The notes: generated by a model not told the origin, from the letters alone. DNA of 64,000 nt from Ascaphus truei (GCA_036426205.1 CM071569.1:1144354-1208353); one strand, 5' to 3'; counted from the stretch's first letter, positions 22,758-35,501 are shown. Numbers and translations: made by a program.

Positions 22758-23659
22758 AGTAACCTCCGTCCCGTGTTTGTAGTTACTTTCCTCCTCCCGT
22801 TAGATTGAAAGCTGCTCCTAATACCGCCCTCCTCACTTATTGTATCTGATCACACTGGGAGTATTTAGCTACACATGTATTGCTATTATATAATTTATGT
22901 ACTATACATAATAGTGTTAGAAACATGGCTCACGCCCTCTATTCACTGTACAATAATGGAAGTGCCGGAGATTTCACCGCAGACTCCTTCTGCATTAGCT
23001 GATATCAACGAACTGGTCTTTATCTACAGCCAACAGAGCACCTGTGCAAACAAACCTACACGTGTGAACATTGCACGTTACAATGCTGCATAGTGCAAAA
23101 AAAGCATTTTTCCCCCCTGTTTCAGTTCATAATAGATCTAACAGGTTTGTCCAAGACTTCACTGTGTGATTACAAATTAGAAGCCTTATTTAAATGGTAA
23201 GCGTTTCCCTTAAAGATATAAAATTAATCTCCCACCCTATTTTTCCCCCGATAAAGTGATTCCGTATAATAGCTTTATGGGCTATAATTAAAATTCTTAA
23301 CTATCCATTAAATGTACAGATCCTATTACTCAGTCCTGTTGTTGTGTTAATTGCCTTTCCTTCTTTACATCCCGATCACATCATTCATTATAACATGTTT
23401 CTGTCCTTTTCTATTTTGCAGAAAGATGGATGTAAAACACATTCCCACAGCCTGTTATAACAGCTTTCATTGTTTCTTTTCTATAAAGTGTTTTATAAGT
23501 CAGACCCAACCACTAAAACTTTCGCATTGCTGCAGCATTTTGTCCTACGAAAATAATAAATCCTTATTAAACCCCTAACAAAAATACTATGCATTGTATA
23601 TGTACAATGACTCATGTACCTCACTCACCGCTCCACTTCCCACACCCTACACTGGCTGC
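22758..23659. other. Unassigned sequence
   Basis: AT-rich, no gene recognised. Confidence 0.3.
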
Positions 23660-24175
23660 CCAGAGCCTCTGGTATCACATTTAAAGCTGCAGTTCAAGCA
23701 ATATCCTACATGTGTGTTTTTCTTTTTAAAAAAATCAGTTCTCTACTATGAGAAAATACTTGTAGCATTTAAAAAAAAAAAAAAAAACAATTTTAAAGAC
23801 TTTTTTAATGTTTCTTATGTAACAAGTATTTTTGTTTCTATAGCAACCATTTACAAAGTCACACCCCCTTCCTCTTCTGAGACAGGCTCTGGCACACCCC
23901 TTTTGCCCTCTCTTTAGCAGTGCACCAATTTTATCTTGTGACTGCCTGGTCACATGATCTTCCAGACAGAACTTTGCATCTTGGGTAATCTTCTGCAGCC
24001 CTAACAGTGATATAAAGAATCCCTGAGCCGAATCTTCAGCGATCGATTACAGGAGAACGGATCGATCGGCAGCTTAGCCAATCACGTGTCAGTGTGCAGA
24101 TTGTATTGATGCACAGATTGAATGGAATTTATTTATTTCATTTTTAGACGGCAGCTTGAACGGCAGCTTTAAAAC
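23660..24175. mobile_element. Short transposon, reverse relative of 20822-21228
   Basis: Starts 'tttaaagctgcagttcaagc' and includes 'gactgcctggtcacatgatc', 'cagcgatcgattacaggag' and 'gatcgatcggcagcttagc'. These match the reverse of the element at 20822. A 17-base A run sits inside (about 23770). Confidence 0.7.
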
Positions 24176-24348
24176 TCCAGCTCTGACTTCTAAAGCTCCC
24201 AACAACGTGCCTCATACATCTCATCCCTCATCCCTAAATATATCCATAAATGCCCCCTACATTCTGCCCCCGATATCTGCCTCTCTCCTGCCTTATCACC
24301 GCTTGCCAGACTTCTCCCGTGCTGCCCCCTCTCTCTGGAATTCCCAAC

Positions 24349-24452
24349 CACGCTTCAGACTCTCCCCCACCTTCTTCATCAGACTCTCCCCCACCTTCTT
24401 CATCAGGCTCTCCCCCAGCTTCTTCATCAGGCTCTCCCCCAGCTTCTTCATC
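24349..24452. repeat. 24-bp tandem repeat, four units
   Basis: Units of agactctcccccaccttctt plus catc with A/G and C/G variants. Confidence 0.93.
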
Positions 24453-24580
24453 ACTCCTCTTGCATGCTGGATGGTGGGGTGATGAGATGTTACTCAGGCT
24501 CCTCTTGCATGCTGGATGGTGGGGTAATGAGATGTTACTCAGGCTCTTGCATGCTGGATGGTGGGTTGATGAGTTGCAGA
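24453..24580. repeat. 45-bp tandem repeat, about three units
   Basis: Unit 'ctcctcttgcatgctggatg' continuing to 'gagatgttactcagg', at 24453, 24498 and a shortened third copy from about 24540. Confidence 0.92.
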
Positions 24581-25065
24581 GCAGCAGATAAGATGATGGT
24601 TGAATTTGTTCTACATCACCCTCCTACAAACTAAGTACTCCCAGGTCACATTGTAGCTACGGGACTCGTATTTACCTCCTGAAGGGCAGTACCACTCTTA
24701 TGTGGGAACAGGCCCAGAAGGGCTAAGTGCCCAGAACGTAGTCGCCCCCTTGATTTTTGGATTGTGTTCCTTTTTTGTGTTGTTGCCTTTTTGGCAGTGT
24801 GTAGCACATTTTTTGCACTTTATTGTGATATTTGTAGTGTGTAGATCAGTGTGTTTGTGTTCCTTTCCCCCCTTCCTCCTGGGTTTACCCCTCTCTGGGG
24901 GAGTATTTGCCTGGGTAGTTGCACCCTGACAGTGCCCCGTGTAATATGCTCTGTCTATGAGACTTGTTTGCTCTCTTTGCATTAAATTGCTTTGTGTTTG
25001 ACCACTATTAGTGCCACAGCTGTATATGAGTGCTGCAGGTACTCTCTTATTTTTGTATCTGTCCA
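24581..25065. other. Unassigned sequence before the duplicated segment
   Basis: No gene recognised. Confidence 0.3.
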
Positions 25066-25197
25066 GGTTTTAGGGAGACCCTTATACCTGCGTGCAGCAC
25101 TCTTTTTGCTCATATATGTTGTGTGCTGATTGACTCTTGATTATGTTTCTTTACTTCAATCATCCACCCAAAATGACTATCATAGTGGGTTAAAAAA

Positions 25198-25258
25198 AAA
25201 AATATATATATATATACACACACCACACACACACACACACGCACACACACACGCACAC
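25198..25258. repeat. (AT)n/(CA)n microsatellite
   Basis: A-run, TATATA, then CACACA with CG variants. Confidence 0.95.
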
Positions 25259-25837
25259 TATAGTGAAGAGGTTAACATAACCAACGTCTAATAAATTGTA
25301 CCCCTTCACAGCCAAGAATCACTGGTATTCCAATAAAAAGCACCTTAGGGAACTAAAATGAATTATTTGCACAAAGCAATCATAATATTTCTTCGGCCCG
25401 GATCAATTCACATGGTTAATATTCTGGTCACTTAAAAGTAAAGATGATATAGGGGAATGGCCCTCTGTAAAGGTGCTGATGTGGTCTAAAGTAATGTTAC
25501 ACATAACAATCACAGTGCAAAGAATTCTGTATTCTTATATTACAGGCAAGCAGGTAAATCAAATTAAGTATAAATGAAGCCCGCTAAATTAATTACAATA
25601 ACAAGGTGTGTGCTGTTTTCCCCCTAAAGACTGAATGCAATTCAGAATCAAATACAGGTCTTTACACTGTACACCAATGTAATTCACTTACAGCACACAC
25701 ATGATGGGCAGTTAATCAATAACACTGACCGGTGTATTAATGCTTTCACTGTCCGCCTAACTACAGTACATTTGTATTAAGTCCTGAAAATACGAAGATA
25801 TGGTACGCAAGTAGATATATAGGAAATTATAGATAGT

Positions 25838-26028
25838 TATATATATATATATATATATATATATGATAATAATATAGATAATATATATTATATAATACAT
25901 GCACGCATATACCATTTATAGTATTGAATATATATATATATGTGTGTGTGTATATATATATACTTACAATACTATACATGGTATGTGTGCATACCAAACA
26001 CCACAACACACACAACAAACACAACCCA

Positions 26029-26062
<34 letters not shown>
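25838..26062. repeat. (AT)n, (GT)n and (CA)n microsatellites
   Basis: AT run at 25838-25864, TATATA/TGTGTG around 25925-25965, CA run at 26030-26062. Confidence 0.95.
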
Positions 26063-26063
<1 letters not shown>

Positions 26064-26916
26064 CTCAACCCCTGAAGAGCCAGAGAAGCATGCAATCCAT
26101 TGCTTTGCAAAGCCTCTCTGATCCGCCTGGCACACAAGGGTTTAACATGTCTTGTGAAGCTTTAAGATGATTTCATCACTTTCATGGATCAAACCGAAGC
26201 AGAAGGAATGTTGGCATCACAACTTGTAACAAGCTGTCCTGCAGCCCCCTGCACAGAGCACAGTCACTGCTGCTGTGCTCAGGCTGTGCCAGGCACAGGG
26301 AGCCTGGCTCTACCTCCTCCTGTTGAATTTCCCATCTCCTGTATATTGTGCATGTTAGGGAAGCCAAAGTCAGGGAGCACAGATCTCCCCCATTGCAATG
26401 TGTGAGCCTGGGGGAAGGTGCAGGCTGTGTGCCTGCCGTGTGCAACCTGCTACACATGTCACCCAGCTCACTCTACGGTGCCAGGTTCTGTTGTGATCCA
26501 ATGTGACAAATGCACGATTTACTGCGGAACCATCAGCACTGAATCCTATGCATGATTGCAAATACATGGAGTGTCCCTACACAGGGCACACACAGAGGGC
26601 AGAGACATCACAGCTCATCTCACCCTATACAGACACAGGTAATCACCTCCATTGTCTCATCCCACACAACGTGCCGCTGATACTGATTCTGCATTGGGGT
26701 GAGTGGGGGATCCAGGCTGCGTTGTGAGTGATTAGAATGATCAAAGGGTTAACACGCTGCCCATGGGGATGTGCCACTGAGGCAGCAGGGAAGGGTCACA
26801 TCCCTTATCTGTGAGGCTCTAATCCCTCAGCACCAGTCAGACGTGAAGCAGGACCTCTCCCTCCCCCAGGACACACACACTCCACAAGTTACTGATCTGC
26901 TGCAGGCTGAGCTTAC

Positions 26917-26962
26917 CTGTGACACAGAGGAGACTGATGCACCCCAGTATAATTCCAGCCAT
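26917..26962 (-). CDS. Candidate first coding exon (signal peptide) of an unidentified gene
   Basis: On the minus strand an ATG at 26962-26960 lies in strong context (G at -3, G at +4). It opens MAGIILGCISLLCVT, a short hydrophobic sequence like the core of a secretory signal. After 46 coding bases it meets CACAG|GTAAGC at 26917/26916, a near-consensus splice donor. The intron would be phase 1, which is common after the signal-peptide exon of secreted and immunoglobulin-type membrane proteins. The frame also stays open upstream into a CTG run but without an ATG. No partner exon was found here. In the right-hand copy (about 31867-31912) the ATG is lost. The gene cannot be named, and a chance donor beside a chance ATG remains possible. 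Confidence 0.45.
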
Positions 26963-27021
26963 GTCCCAGGACTTCCATCCAGAGAGGGCAGGAGATCCAG
27001 GAGAAGTGATTAAAACAAGCC

Positions 27022-27056
27022 CCAGCAGCAGCAGAGCAGCAGCAGCAGCAGCAGCC
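27022..27056 (-). repeat. CAG/CTG trinucleotide run upstream of the candidate exon
   Basis: (CAG)-type run on plus, read as CTG on minus, interrupted by one GAG step. It would lie in the 5' leader, about 60 bases before the ATG. Confidence 0.85.
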
Positions 27057-27061
27057 CACAC

Positions 27062-27403
27062 CTCGTCCTGTGCCCTGTCTCCCTTATCTGCGGGGGCTCA
27101 GCACAAGCAAGGATCACAGCAGCTTTTCAATGGAATCTTCCACTGTGACAGCAGAGGGGAGAAGGGATTGTGCATGTGTATAGTATGGCTGTGCCTTTGC
27201 AGTTACCGTGTAGCTGAGCTATGGATTGCAGTAAAATAGAAATGGAACAAAGAGCCGTTTTCTAGGATTTTTTCCCCCCCTTAAAGTCCATTGGGTCAAC
27301 CCCCTCCCCCCCTCTCCATCCCTGTTGTCTCTGGAATTCCTAAATCACATGCCTGACCATTGAAGCTTTTCATGGGCAGTTTGTAATTCATCAACACAGT
27401 GCC
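27062..27403. other. Possible leader or promoter-side sequence, unproven
   Basis: Lies upstream of the candidate exon on the minus strand. I see no convincing TATA box or CpG island. Confidence 0.25.
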
Positions 27404-27508
27404 ATGGAGAGAGAGGGGAGGGAGAGGAGGGAGAGGAGGGAGAGAGAGGAGGGAGAGAGGGGAGAGAGAGGAGGGAGAGGGGAGAGAGAGGAGGGAGAGG
27501 GGAGGGAG
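27404..27508. repeat. GA-rich tract
   Basis: gagagaggggagggagagga type purine run of about 100 bases; gives false RGERE-rich and, in reverse, SLSPLPP-rich frames. Confidence 0.95.
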
Positions 27509-27779
27509 GTGTGTCTGCATGCTATTCTTACTGACCCTGGGCATCGGACACTGGTACCGTTACATGAAAGTAACACCCTGGGGCCGAGTATCAGCAAAGC
27601 ATTATCTTTAACATGACAGGTCGGGGAAGACTTTGGACCCTATTTTGTTCATATTGATGGTATGTTTACCCCATCCCAGTAAAAGAGAGACCACTTTACA
27701 CCTTCAAATCACAGAGTGAAAGCCAATTGTTGCAGGTCCCCTGGCACCGACTGAAGGGGTCCGTCTCCTTTTGATTAAA

Positions 27780-27976
27780 GCACTGCCATTATTTGGTGTC
27801 AGGAAGGAATTTAATTTCCCCTTATGAGATATCATTAGATGATGTGTCTCTGGGGTGTTTTGTTTGTCTTCCTCTGGATCAATATACTGTAAATACAGAT
27901 ATAGGATACGTATCTGTCGTATACATTTAGCATAGGTTGAACTTGATTTATCTTTGTGTTTTTTTTAACCTTGTGT
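27780..27976 (+). mobile_element. CR1/L2-like LINE 3' end
   Basis: 'gtttgtcttcctctggatca', then 'gatataggatacgtatctgt' and 'tagcataggttgaacttgat' followed by a T run and 'aacctt'. Same 3' end as at 35697-35775, where it passes directly into the TAACTATG array. Confidence 0.75.
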
Positions 27977-27981
27977 ACTGT

Positions 27982-28201
27982 CGCGGCCGCCTTTATTCTA
28001 ACGCTTACCGGGATAAATGCGGGGCTTTTCTCCGTTTTGTATCGGAGTTTCCCGCGCGGCGGCCGCATCAGCAGATAAGCGCTATTGGCGCTTATCATTG
28101 AAAGCGCCCCGGCGCGGGAAACCGGCCAAAAATAAGCCGAGCGCCCTGCGCGGTTTGAAAATTCCCGCGGTGGCGGCCGCTTTAGGATAAAGGCGGCCGC
28201 C
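27982..28201. mobile_element. GC-rich MITE in a LINE tail, ACTGT flanks
   Basis: Ends 'gcggccgcctttatt' and 'aataaaggcggccgcc'-type inverted repeats, flanked by ACTGT on both sides (27977-27981 and 28202-28206). A noisy copy is at about 32960-33193. It separates the LINE 3' end from its tail array. Confidence 0.8.
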
Positions 28202-28211
28202 ACTGTAAATG

Positions 28212-28826
28212 TGTAACTGTAACTATGTAACTGTGTAACTGTAACTATGTAACTGTGTAAGTGTAACTATGTAACTGTGTAACTGTAACTATGTAAGTGT
28301 AACTATGTAACTGTGTAACTATGTAACTGTAACAGTGTAACTATGTAACTGTAACAATAACTATGTAACTGTAACTATGTAACTGTGTAACTGTACCTGT
28401 GTAACTGTACCTCTGTAACTGTAACTATGTAACTGTGTCTGTGTAACTATTACTAAGTAACTGTGTAACTGTAACGGTGTAGCTGTAACGGTGTAACTGT
28501 GTAACAGTGTAACTAACTGTGTAACTATGTAACTATGTAACTGTGTAACTGTACTTGTGTAACTGTACCTGTGTAACTGTACCTGTGTAACTGTAACTAT
28601 GTAACTGTGTCTGTGTAACTATAACTATGTAACTGTGTAACTAAGTAACTGTGTAACTGGAACGGTGTAGCTGTAACTATGTAACGGTAACAATAACTAT
28701 GTAACTATGTAACTGTAACTATGTAACTGTTCAACTGTGTAACTATGAAACGGTTTAACTATGTAACTGTAACTGTGTAACTATGTGACTGTGTAACTGT
28801 AACTATGTAACTATGTAACTGTGCAT
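28212..28826 (+). repeat. (GTAACTATGTAACTGT)n array, first block
   Basis: Built from gtaactgt, gtaactat and variants with g/a changes. It continues the LINE 3' tail interrupted by the MITE at 27982. Confidence 0.95.
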
Positions 28827-28932
28827 CTTGCTTTTCTCACCTTTATTGAGATGAATGGTTAAATGTCTAGTGTTCAGCGGTTAGTTTATTCACCATCTGG
28901 GAGTCTGCGTATCGGGCTCTGGCAAAGTAAAT

Positions 28933-29484
28933 CTAAATGTGCATTAAAAGCTTGAAATCCAAAGATTTGCAGCGGAGCACAGCTGAGGAATGGGGCCAGC
29001 ACCAGCAGTTGGAAGGTTAAAAATAATATTTTATTAAGCATGGTAATTATTTTTTAACCTTCCAACTGCGGTGCTGGCCCCATTCCTCAGCTGTGCTCCG
29101 CTGCAAATCTTTGGATTTCAAGCTTCTGTGTGTATCTATTTGCGTGACGCGACGCACAATGGGTGATAGTGAAGATTATGCTAGGAGTATGTGTGATTTC
29201 CCATTCTATTTGGATTCAAGGGGACTTCTAGAGCCGATACAGTGCAGCAGTGTAAGTTGTTCATTGTCTTGTGAGGTGCCATTAGGCATTAAATTCAGTC
29301 CCTCACCAAAAGAATTATTTTGGTATTATACACTCCTGCGTTTGCCAGGGTCAATACTACTATTATTGTATACAGTACTTCTCCATATCCTGAGTCTACA
29401 TGTACCAATTATTGGTTGTATCTCATCCGCTGCAAGCGCTGATTTTGGGAGATTTTATCCCACCTCGCTAAATGTGCATTAAAA
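28933..29484. mobile_element. Retro-insert with 17-bp target duplication and long foldback
   Basis: Flanked by ctaaatgtgcattaaaa at 28933-28949 and 29468-29484. The insert 28950-29467 begins with two arms of about 78 bases (28949-29026 and 29047-29124), nearly perfect inverted copies with a spacer of about 20 bases. Then come about 340 bases with an open frame including MGDSEDYARSMCDF, which I do not recognise. A twin-priming-type or Penelope-type insertion would fit. Confidence 0.75.
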
Positions 29485-29589
29485 TTAACTGTGCAAACGG
29501 TAATTAGTATATAACCGTTGGTAACGATGATAACTGCGATATAATGCTAACGTGTAATCTATATACACTGTAACGTTCGGACACTTTTG

Positions 29590-29951
29590 TTGGTAACTGT
29601 AACTAAACTGTAACTATTAACTGTGTAAACTATTAACTGTGTAACTATGTAACTGTAACTATATAACTGTGTAACTATGTATCTGTGTAACTATAACTAT
29701 ATAACTGTGTAACTATATAACTGTAACTGTGTAACTGTAACTATGTAACTGTAACTAACTGTAACTATATAACTGTGTAACTATGTAACTGTGTAAATAT
29801 GTAACTGTGTAGCTCTAACTAACTGTAACTATATAACCATTTAACTATATAACTGTGTAACTGTAACTATATAACTGTGTAACTGTGTAACTGTAACTAT
29901 ATAACTGTGTAACTATATAACTGTAACTGTGTAACTGTAACTGCTCTGAGT
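29590..29951 (+). repeat. (GTAACTATATAACTGT)n array, second block
   Basis: Same unit type as 28212-28826 with more TATAACT variants. Its end is the junction to the second copy of the 4.9-kb segment. Confidence 0.93.
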
Positions 29952-32900
29952 GGTTTTAGGGAGACCCCTTGTATACCTGCGTGCAGCACTCTTTTTGCCT
30001 CATATATGTTGTGGCTGATTGGACTCTTGATTGTTTGTTACGTGTCACATCATCCACCCAAATGGACTATCATAGTGGGTTAAAAAAAAAATATATATAT
30101 ATATACACACACCACACACACCCACACACAGCGCAACCACACACGCACACTTAGTGAAGAGGTTAACAATCACCAACGTCTAATAAATGTGTAACCCCTT
30201 CAAGCAAGGGAATCCACTGGTATTTCCAAATGTAAAAAGCACCTTAGGGATACTAAATGAATTATTTGCACAAAGCAATCATATATTCTTCGGCCCGGCA
30301 TCAATTCACACTGGTTAATATTCTGGTCAACTTAAAAGTAAAGATGGGAATAGGGGAATGGCCCTAGTTAAGGTGCTGAATGTGGTCTTCTAAAGTAATG
30401 GTTAACAAACAATCGCAGTGCAAAGAAGCTTCTGTATTTAATTACAGGCAAGCAGGTAAATCAAATTAAAGTATAAATGAAGCCGCTAAATTAATTACAA
30501 TAACAAGGTGTGTGCTTTTTCCCCCTAAAAAGATGAATGCAATTCAGATCAGAAATAAGTTGTCTTACACTGTACACCAATGTAATTCACTTACAGCACA
30601 CACATGATGGGCAGTTGAATCAATAACACTGACCGGGTGTTATGCTTTCACTGTCGCCTAAACAGTCATGTATTGAAGTACTGAAAATACGAAGATATGG
30701 TACACAAGTAGATTTTATATAGTAATATTATAGATAAATTTTTTATTATATTATATATAGTTATATATATATGATAATAATATATATAATATATATTATA
30801 TAAACCCCATGCACGCATGATACCATTTATTATTAGGTATTGCATATATATATATATATGCGTGTGTGTATATATATATACTTACAATACTATACATGAG
30901 TTATGTGTGCATACACACACACAGACACACACAACAACACAACACCACAAACACACACACAACACACACACACAACACACACACACACCACACACACACA
31001 TCTCAACCCATGAAGAAGCCAGGAGGAAGCATGCAATCCATGCTGTCCAAAGCCTCTCTGATCGCTGGCACAAAAGGGTTTAAACATGTCTTGTGAAGCT
31101 TTAAGAGAATTCACTCACTTCATGGATCAAACGAAAGCAGAGGAATGTTGGCATCACAAATCTTTGTAACAAGCTGTCCTGCAGCCACCCTGCACAGAGC
31201 ACAGATCACTGACTGCTGTGCTCAGGCTGTGCCGAGGCCACAGGAGCCTGGCTCTACCTCATCGTTGAATTTCCCATCTCCTGTATATTGTGCACATGTT
31301 AGGGAAGCCAAAGTCAGGGAGCACAGATCTCCCCATTGCACTGGTTGAGCCTGGGGGAAGGTGCAGATGTGTGCCTGCCGGGCAACATGCCTTACACATG
31401 GTCACCAGCTCACTTACGGTGCCAGGTTGTTGTGACCAATGGGACAAATGCACGATTTACTGCGAGAACCATCAGCACATGCATCCTAGCGTGATTGCAA
31501 ATACATGGAGTGTCCTACACAGGGCACACAACGGGCAGAGGCAATCACGCTCAATCCCCCTATACAGACACAGGTAATCACCCCAATGTCTAATCCCACA
31601 CAAAACGTTGACGGATATACATTCTGCATTGGCGGTGAGTGGGGGATCCAGGCTGAGTGTGTGAGTGATTAGAATGATCAAACGGGTTTAAACGTGCCCA
31701 TGGGGATGTGCCACTGAGGCAGCAGGCGAAGGGTCAATTCCCTATCTGTGAGGCCTCTAATCTCCTCAGAGCATCCAGTCAGACGTTAGAGCAGGACCTC
31801 TCCTCACCCAGGACACCACACACTCCACAAGTTAACTGATATGCTGCAGGTGAGCTTACCTGTGACACAGAGGAGGACTGATGCACCCCAGTATAATTCA
31901 GCAAGTTGTCCCAGGACTTCCATCCAGAGAGGGAGGGAGATCCCCAGGAGAAGTGATGTAAAACAAGCTTAGTCTCCAGCAGCGCAGAGCAGAAGCAGCG
32001 CAGCAGCCCAACCTCGTCCTGTGCCTGTCTCCTAGTCTGCGGGGGCCTCAGGCACAAGGCAAGGATCACAGCAGCTTTGCATGGAATCTCAGTGTGACAG
32101 GCAGAGGGGAGACAGGGATTGTGCATGTGTATAGTATGGTGTGCCTTTGCAGTTACCGGTGTCGAGCTGAGCTAGGATTGCAGTTAAAATAGAGATTGGA
32201 ACAAAGAGCCGTTTTTCTAGGATTTTTTCCCCCCCTTAAACAGTCCATTGGGTCAACCCCTCCTCCCCCTACTCCATCCCATGTTGTCTCTGGAATCCTA
32301 AATCACAGCCTGACCATGATGAAGCTTTCATGGGAGTTGTAAGTCATCAACACAGTGCCGATGGTAGAGAGAGGGGGGGATGGGAGAGGAGGAGAGGAGG
32401 GGAGAGAGAGGAGGGAGAGAGGGAGATGAGAGGAGGGGAGGGGGAGAAGAGGAGGGAGATGGGGACGGGAGGGAGGTGGTGTCTGCATGCTATTCATTGC
32501 TTGACCTGGGCATCGGACCACGGTACCGTACATGAAAGTAACACCCTGGGGCGAGTTCAGCAAAAGCCATTATCGTTTAACATGCAGCGTGCGGGGAAGA
32601 CTTTGGACCCTATTTTGTTCATATTGATGGTATGTTACCACCTCCCAGTAAAGAGAAGAGCCACTTTACACCTTCAAATCACAGAGTGAAAGCCAATTGT
32701 TGACAGGTCCCTGGCACCGACTGAAGGGGTCCGTCTCCTTTTGATTGAAAGCACTGCCCATTATGTTGGTTGTCAGACGGAGAGGAATTTAATTCCCCTT
32801 ATTGAGATATCATTAGATGAGTGTCTCTGGGGGTGTTTTGTTTGTCGTGTCCAGTTGGATCATATTACTGTAAATACAGATAAGGATACGTTATCTGTCG

Positions 32901-35501
32901 TATACATTTAGCAAGGTTGAACTTGATTTATCTTTGTGTTTTTTTTAACCTTGTGTACTTGTCGCGCCGCCTTTATTCAACGCTTACCGGGAATAAATGC
33001 GGGGCTTTTCTCCGTTTTTGTATCGGAGTTTCCCGACGCAGGCGGCGCCCTCAGCAGGATAAGCGCTATGGCGCTTATCATTGAAAGCGCCCCGGCGCGT
33101 GGGAAAACGGCCCCAAACAATAAGCGAGCGCCTGCGCGGTTTGAAAAAAATTCCCGCGAGGTGGCGGCCGCTTTAGGATAAAGGCGGGGCCGCCACTGTA
33201 AATGTGTTGAACGTGTAACATGTAACTGTGTAACTGTAACAGAACTGGTGTGTAAGTTGTAACTATGTAATGTGTAACTAACTATGTAAGTGATATAACG
33301 TGTACCTATGTAAGGATGCTAACAGTGTACTGTACGTGTAAACTATGTAAATGAACAATAAACTATTAACTGTAACTATGTAACGTGTGAACTGTACATG
33401 TGTAACTTGTACCTCTGGTAACTGTAACTATGTAACGTGTACGGTGTAATATTACTAATAAACGTGTAACTGTAACGTGTTATGTGTAGCTGTAAGGCTG
33501 TAATGGTGTTAACGTGTAACAACGGAAACTGAACTTTGTTACTATGAAATTATGTAACTGTGTGTTGTAAACGTACTGTGTAACTGTACTGTGTAACTGT
33601 AACTGTGAACTGTAAATATGTAACTGTGTTCGTGTAACGTACTAAGACTGGAACTGTGTAACTAAGTAACTGTGTAACTGGAACGGTGTAGCTGTAACTA
33701 GTGTACGGGTACAACCAATATGTAACTATGTAACGTAAACTATGAATGTTCAACTGTGTAACTATGAACACGTTTAATATGTAAACGTACTGTGTAACTA
33801 TGTGACTGTTGTAAACTGTAAACTATTGTAACTATGTAACTGTGCATCTTGCTTTTCCTCAACTCTTATGAGATGAATGGTTTAAATTGTCTAGGTGTCA
33901 GCGGTAGTTTATTCACCATCTGGGAGAGTTGCGTTCGGGCTCTGGCAAAGTAAATCTAAAATGTGCATTAAAAGCTTTGGAAATGCAAAGATTTGCAGGG
34001 ACACAGCGTGAGGAATGTGGGCCAGCACAGCAGTTGGAAGGTTAAAAATAATTTTTAGGTTAAGCATGGTAATTATTTTTTTTTTAACCTTCCAACTGCG
34101 GTGACTTGGCCCCATCCCAGCTGTGCTCCGCTGACAAATCTTTGGATTTTCAAGCTTCTTGGTTCTATTGCGTGACAGCGACGCACAATGGGTGGAGTAG
34201 GAAGATTATGCTAGGGGAGTTATGTGTGATTTCCCATTCTATTGGATGTCAAGGGGACGTTCTAGAGCCGATACAGTGCAGCTAAGTGTAATGTGTGTCA
34301 TGTCTTGGAGGTGCATTAGGCATTAATTATTAGTCCCTCACCAAAAAATATTTATTTTGGGTATTATACACTCCTGCGTTTGCCATGGGTCCAATATCTA
34401 CTATTTAAATTTGTATACAACTTCTCCATATCCTGAGTCTGTACGATGTACCAATTATTGGTGATCTCATCCGCTTGAAGCGCGTGATTTTGGGAATTTT
34501 ATCCCACCACTAAAATACTGCCTGACTAAAGTGTTGTAATGTACATACTGTTGTAACTTTAACGAATGGTAACTGTGTAATACTAATGTAATATAACTGT
34601 GTAATATTATTGTAAACTAGTAACGTACAGTATAGTAACTGATTAGACTATGTATATGTTAATATACAATAACGTGTAACTATATAACTGTAACGTTTGG
34701 TAACTGTACTATTGTAACTGTAACTAAACTGTAACTAATTAACTGTGTAAACTATTAACTGTGTAAAGATGTAAGTAGCTCGTATAACGTAATATATAAC
34801 CTGTTAACATATACGTGTATCTGTGAACTATATAACTGTAGTAACTGTTGTAACTATTATAACGTGTAACTATAGGTAACTGTAAATTGATGTTAACTGT
34901 ACATGAACTGTAACTATGACATAACTGTGTAACTATGTAACGTGTACTTAACTACTGTAACTATGCGTGTTATACTGACGTCTATAGTACTAACTGGTAA
35001 ACTTATATAACTTTACTAGTAACTTAATAATAAACTATATAACTGTGTAACTGTATAACTATATAAATATGGAACTGGTGTAACTAGTGTAACGTAACTA
35101 TAACTGTGTATTAACATGAATGTAACTGTGAACTGAACTATGTAACTGGTAACTGTATAACTGTAAATATATAAACTGTGTAACTTTAACTGTGTAGCTC
35201 TAACTAACTGTAACTATATAAACGTGTAGTTATAACGTTAAATGTAACTTATAACGATAGGATTACGATCTGTATCTATTGAAATGTATGACGTTATCAA
35301 ACTGAATAGTGTAACTATGTAACGTACGATTGTAACGTGTAACTATTAATGTAAGCTAAGTGTGTAACTATGTAACTGTATAACGTTAACTGGTATACTG
35401 TGGATAACGTGTAACTGTACTAACTCTAACTATAGAATATGTAACTGTGTAATGAACTATGTAACGTAAACTATATAAAACTGTGTTAACTGTGTAACTT
35501 G
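29952..35501 (+). repeat. Right copy of the 4.9-kb segment, rich in small indels
   Basis: Follows the left copy in order from 'ggttttagggagaccc' through AT/CA runs (30090-31000), unique block (31000-32330), GA tract (32365-32475), LINE tail and GC-rich MITE (32800-33193), array (33200-33845), foldback insert (33950-34510) and a long array to the gap. Single-base gains and losses occur every few tens of bases, also in parts that are regular on the left. It ends at a run of N. This looks like unpolished single-read sequence. Confidence 0.85.
31867..31912 (-). pseudogene. Damaged copy of the candidate exon
   Basis: The donor region 'gcttacctgtgacacag' is kept, but the ATG is lost ('cagcaagttgtccc' in place of 'ccagccatgtccc') and the frame is shifted. 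This is most simply explained by read error in this copy and not by decay. Confidence 0.6.

Larger units (their letters stand above)
25066..29951 (+). repeat. Left copy of a 4.9-kb tandem duplication (clean copy)
   Basis: Starts at 'gttttagggagaccc'. The same order of parts appears again from 29952: AT and CA microsatellites, unique block 26100-27300, GA-rich tract, LINE tail, GC-rich MITE, GTAAC array, foldback insert. Dinucleotide and homopolymer runs and the candidate exon are regular in this copy. Confidence 0.9.

Noticed and set aside
29093..29482. Host protein of 129 residues
   Set aside because: The frame lies inside a retro-insert with a target duplication and starts in the foldback arm; more likely part of a mobile element.
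31867..31912. Second member of a duplicated gene
   Set aside because: The copy differs by small indels spread over all sequence types, as expected of read error, and the ATG is lost.
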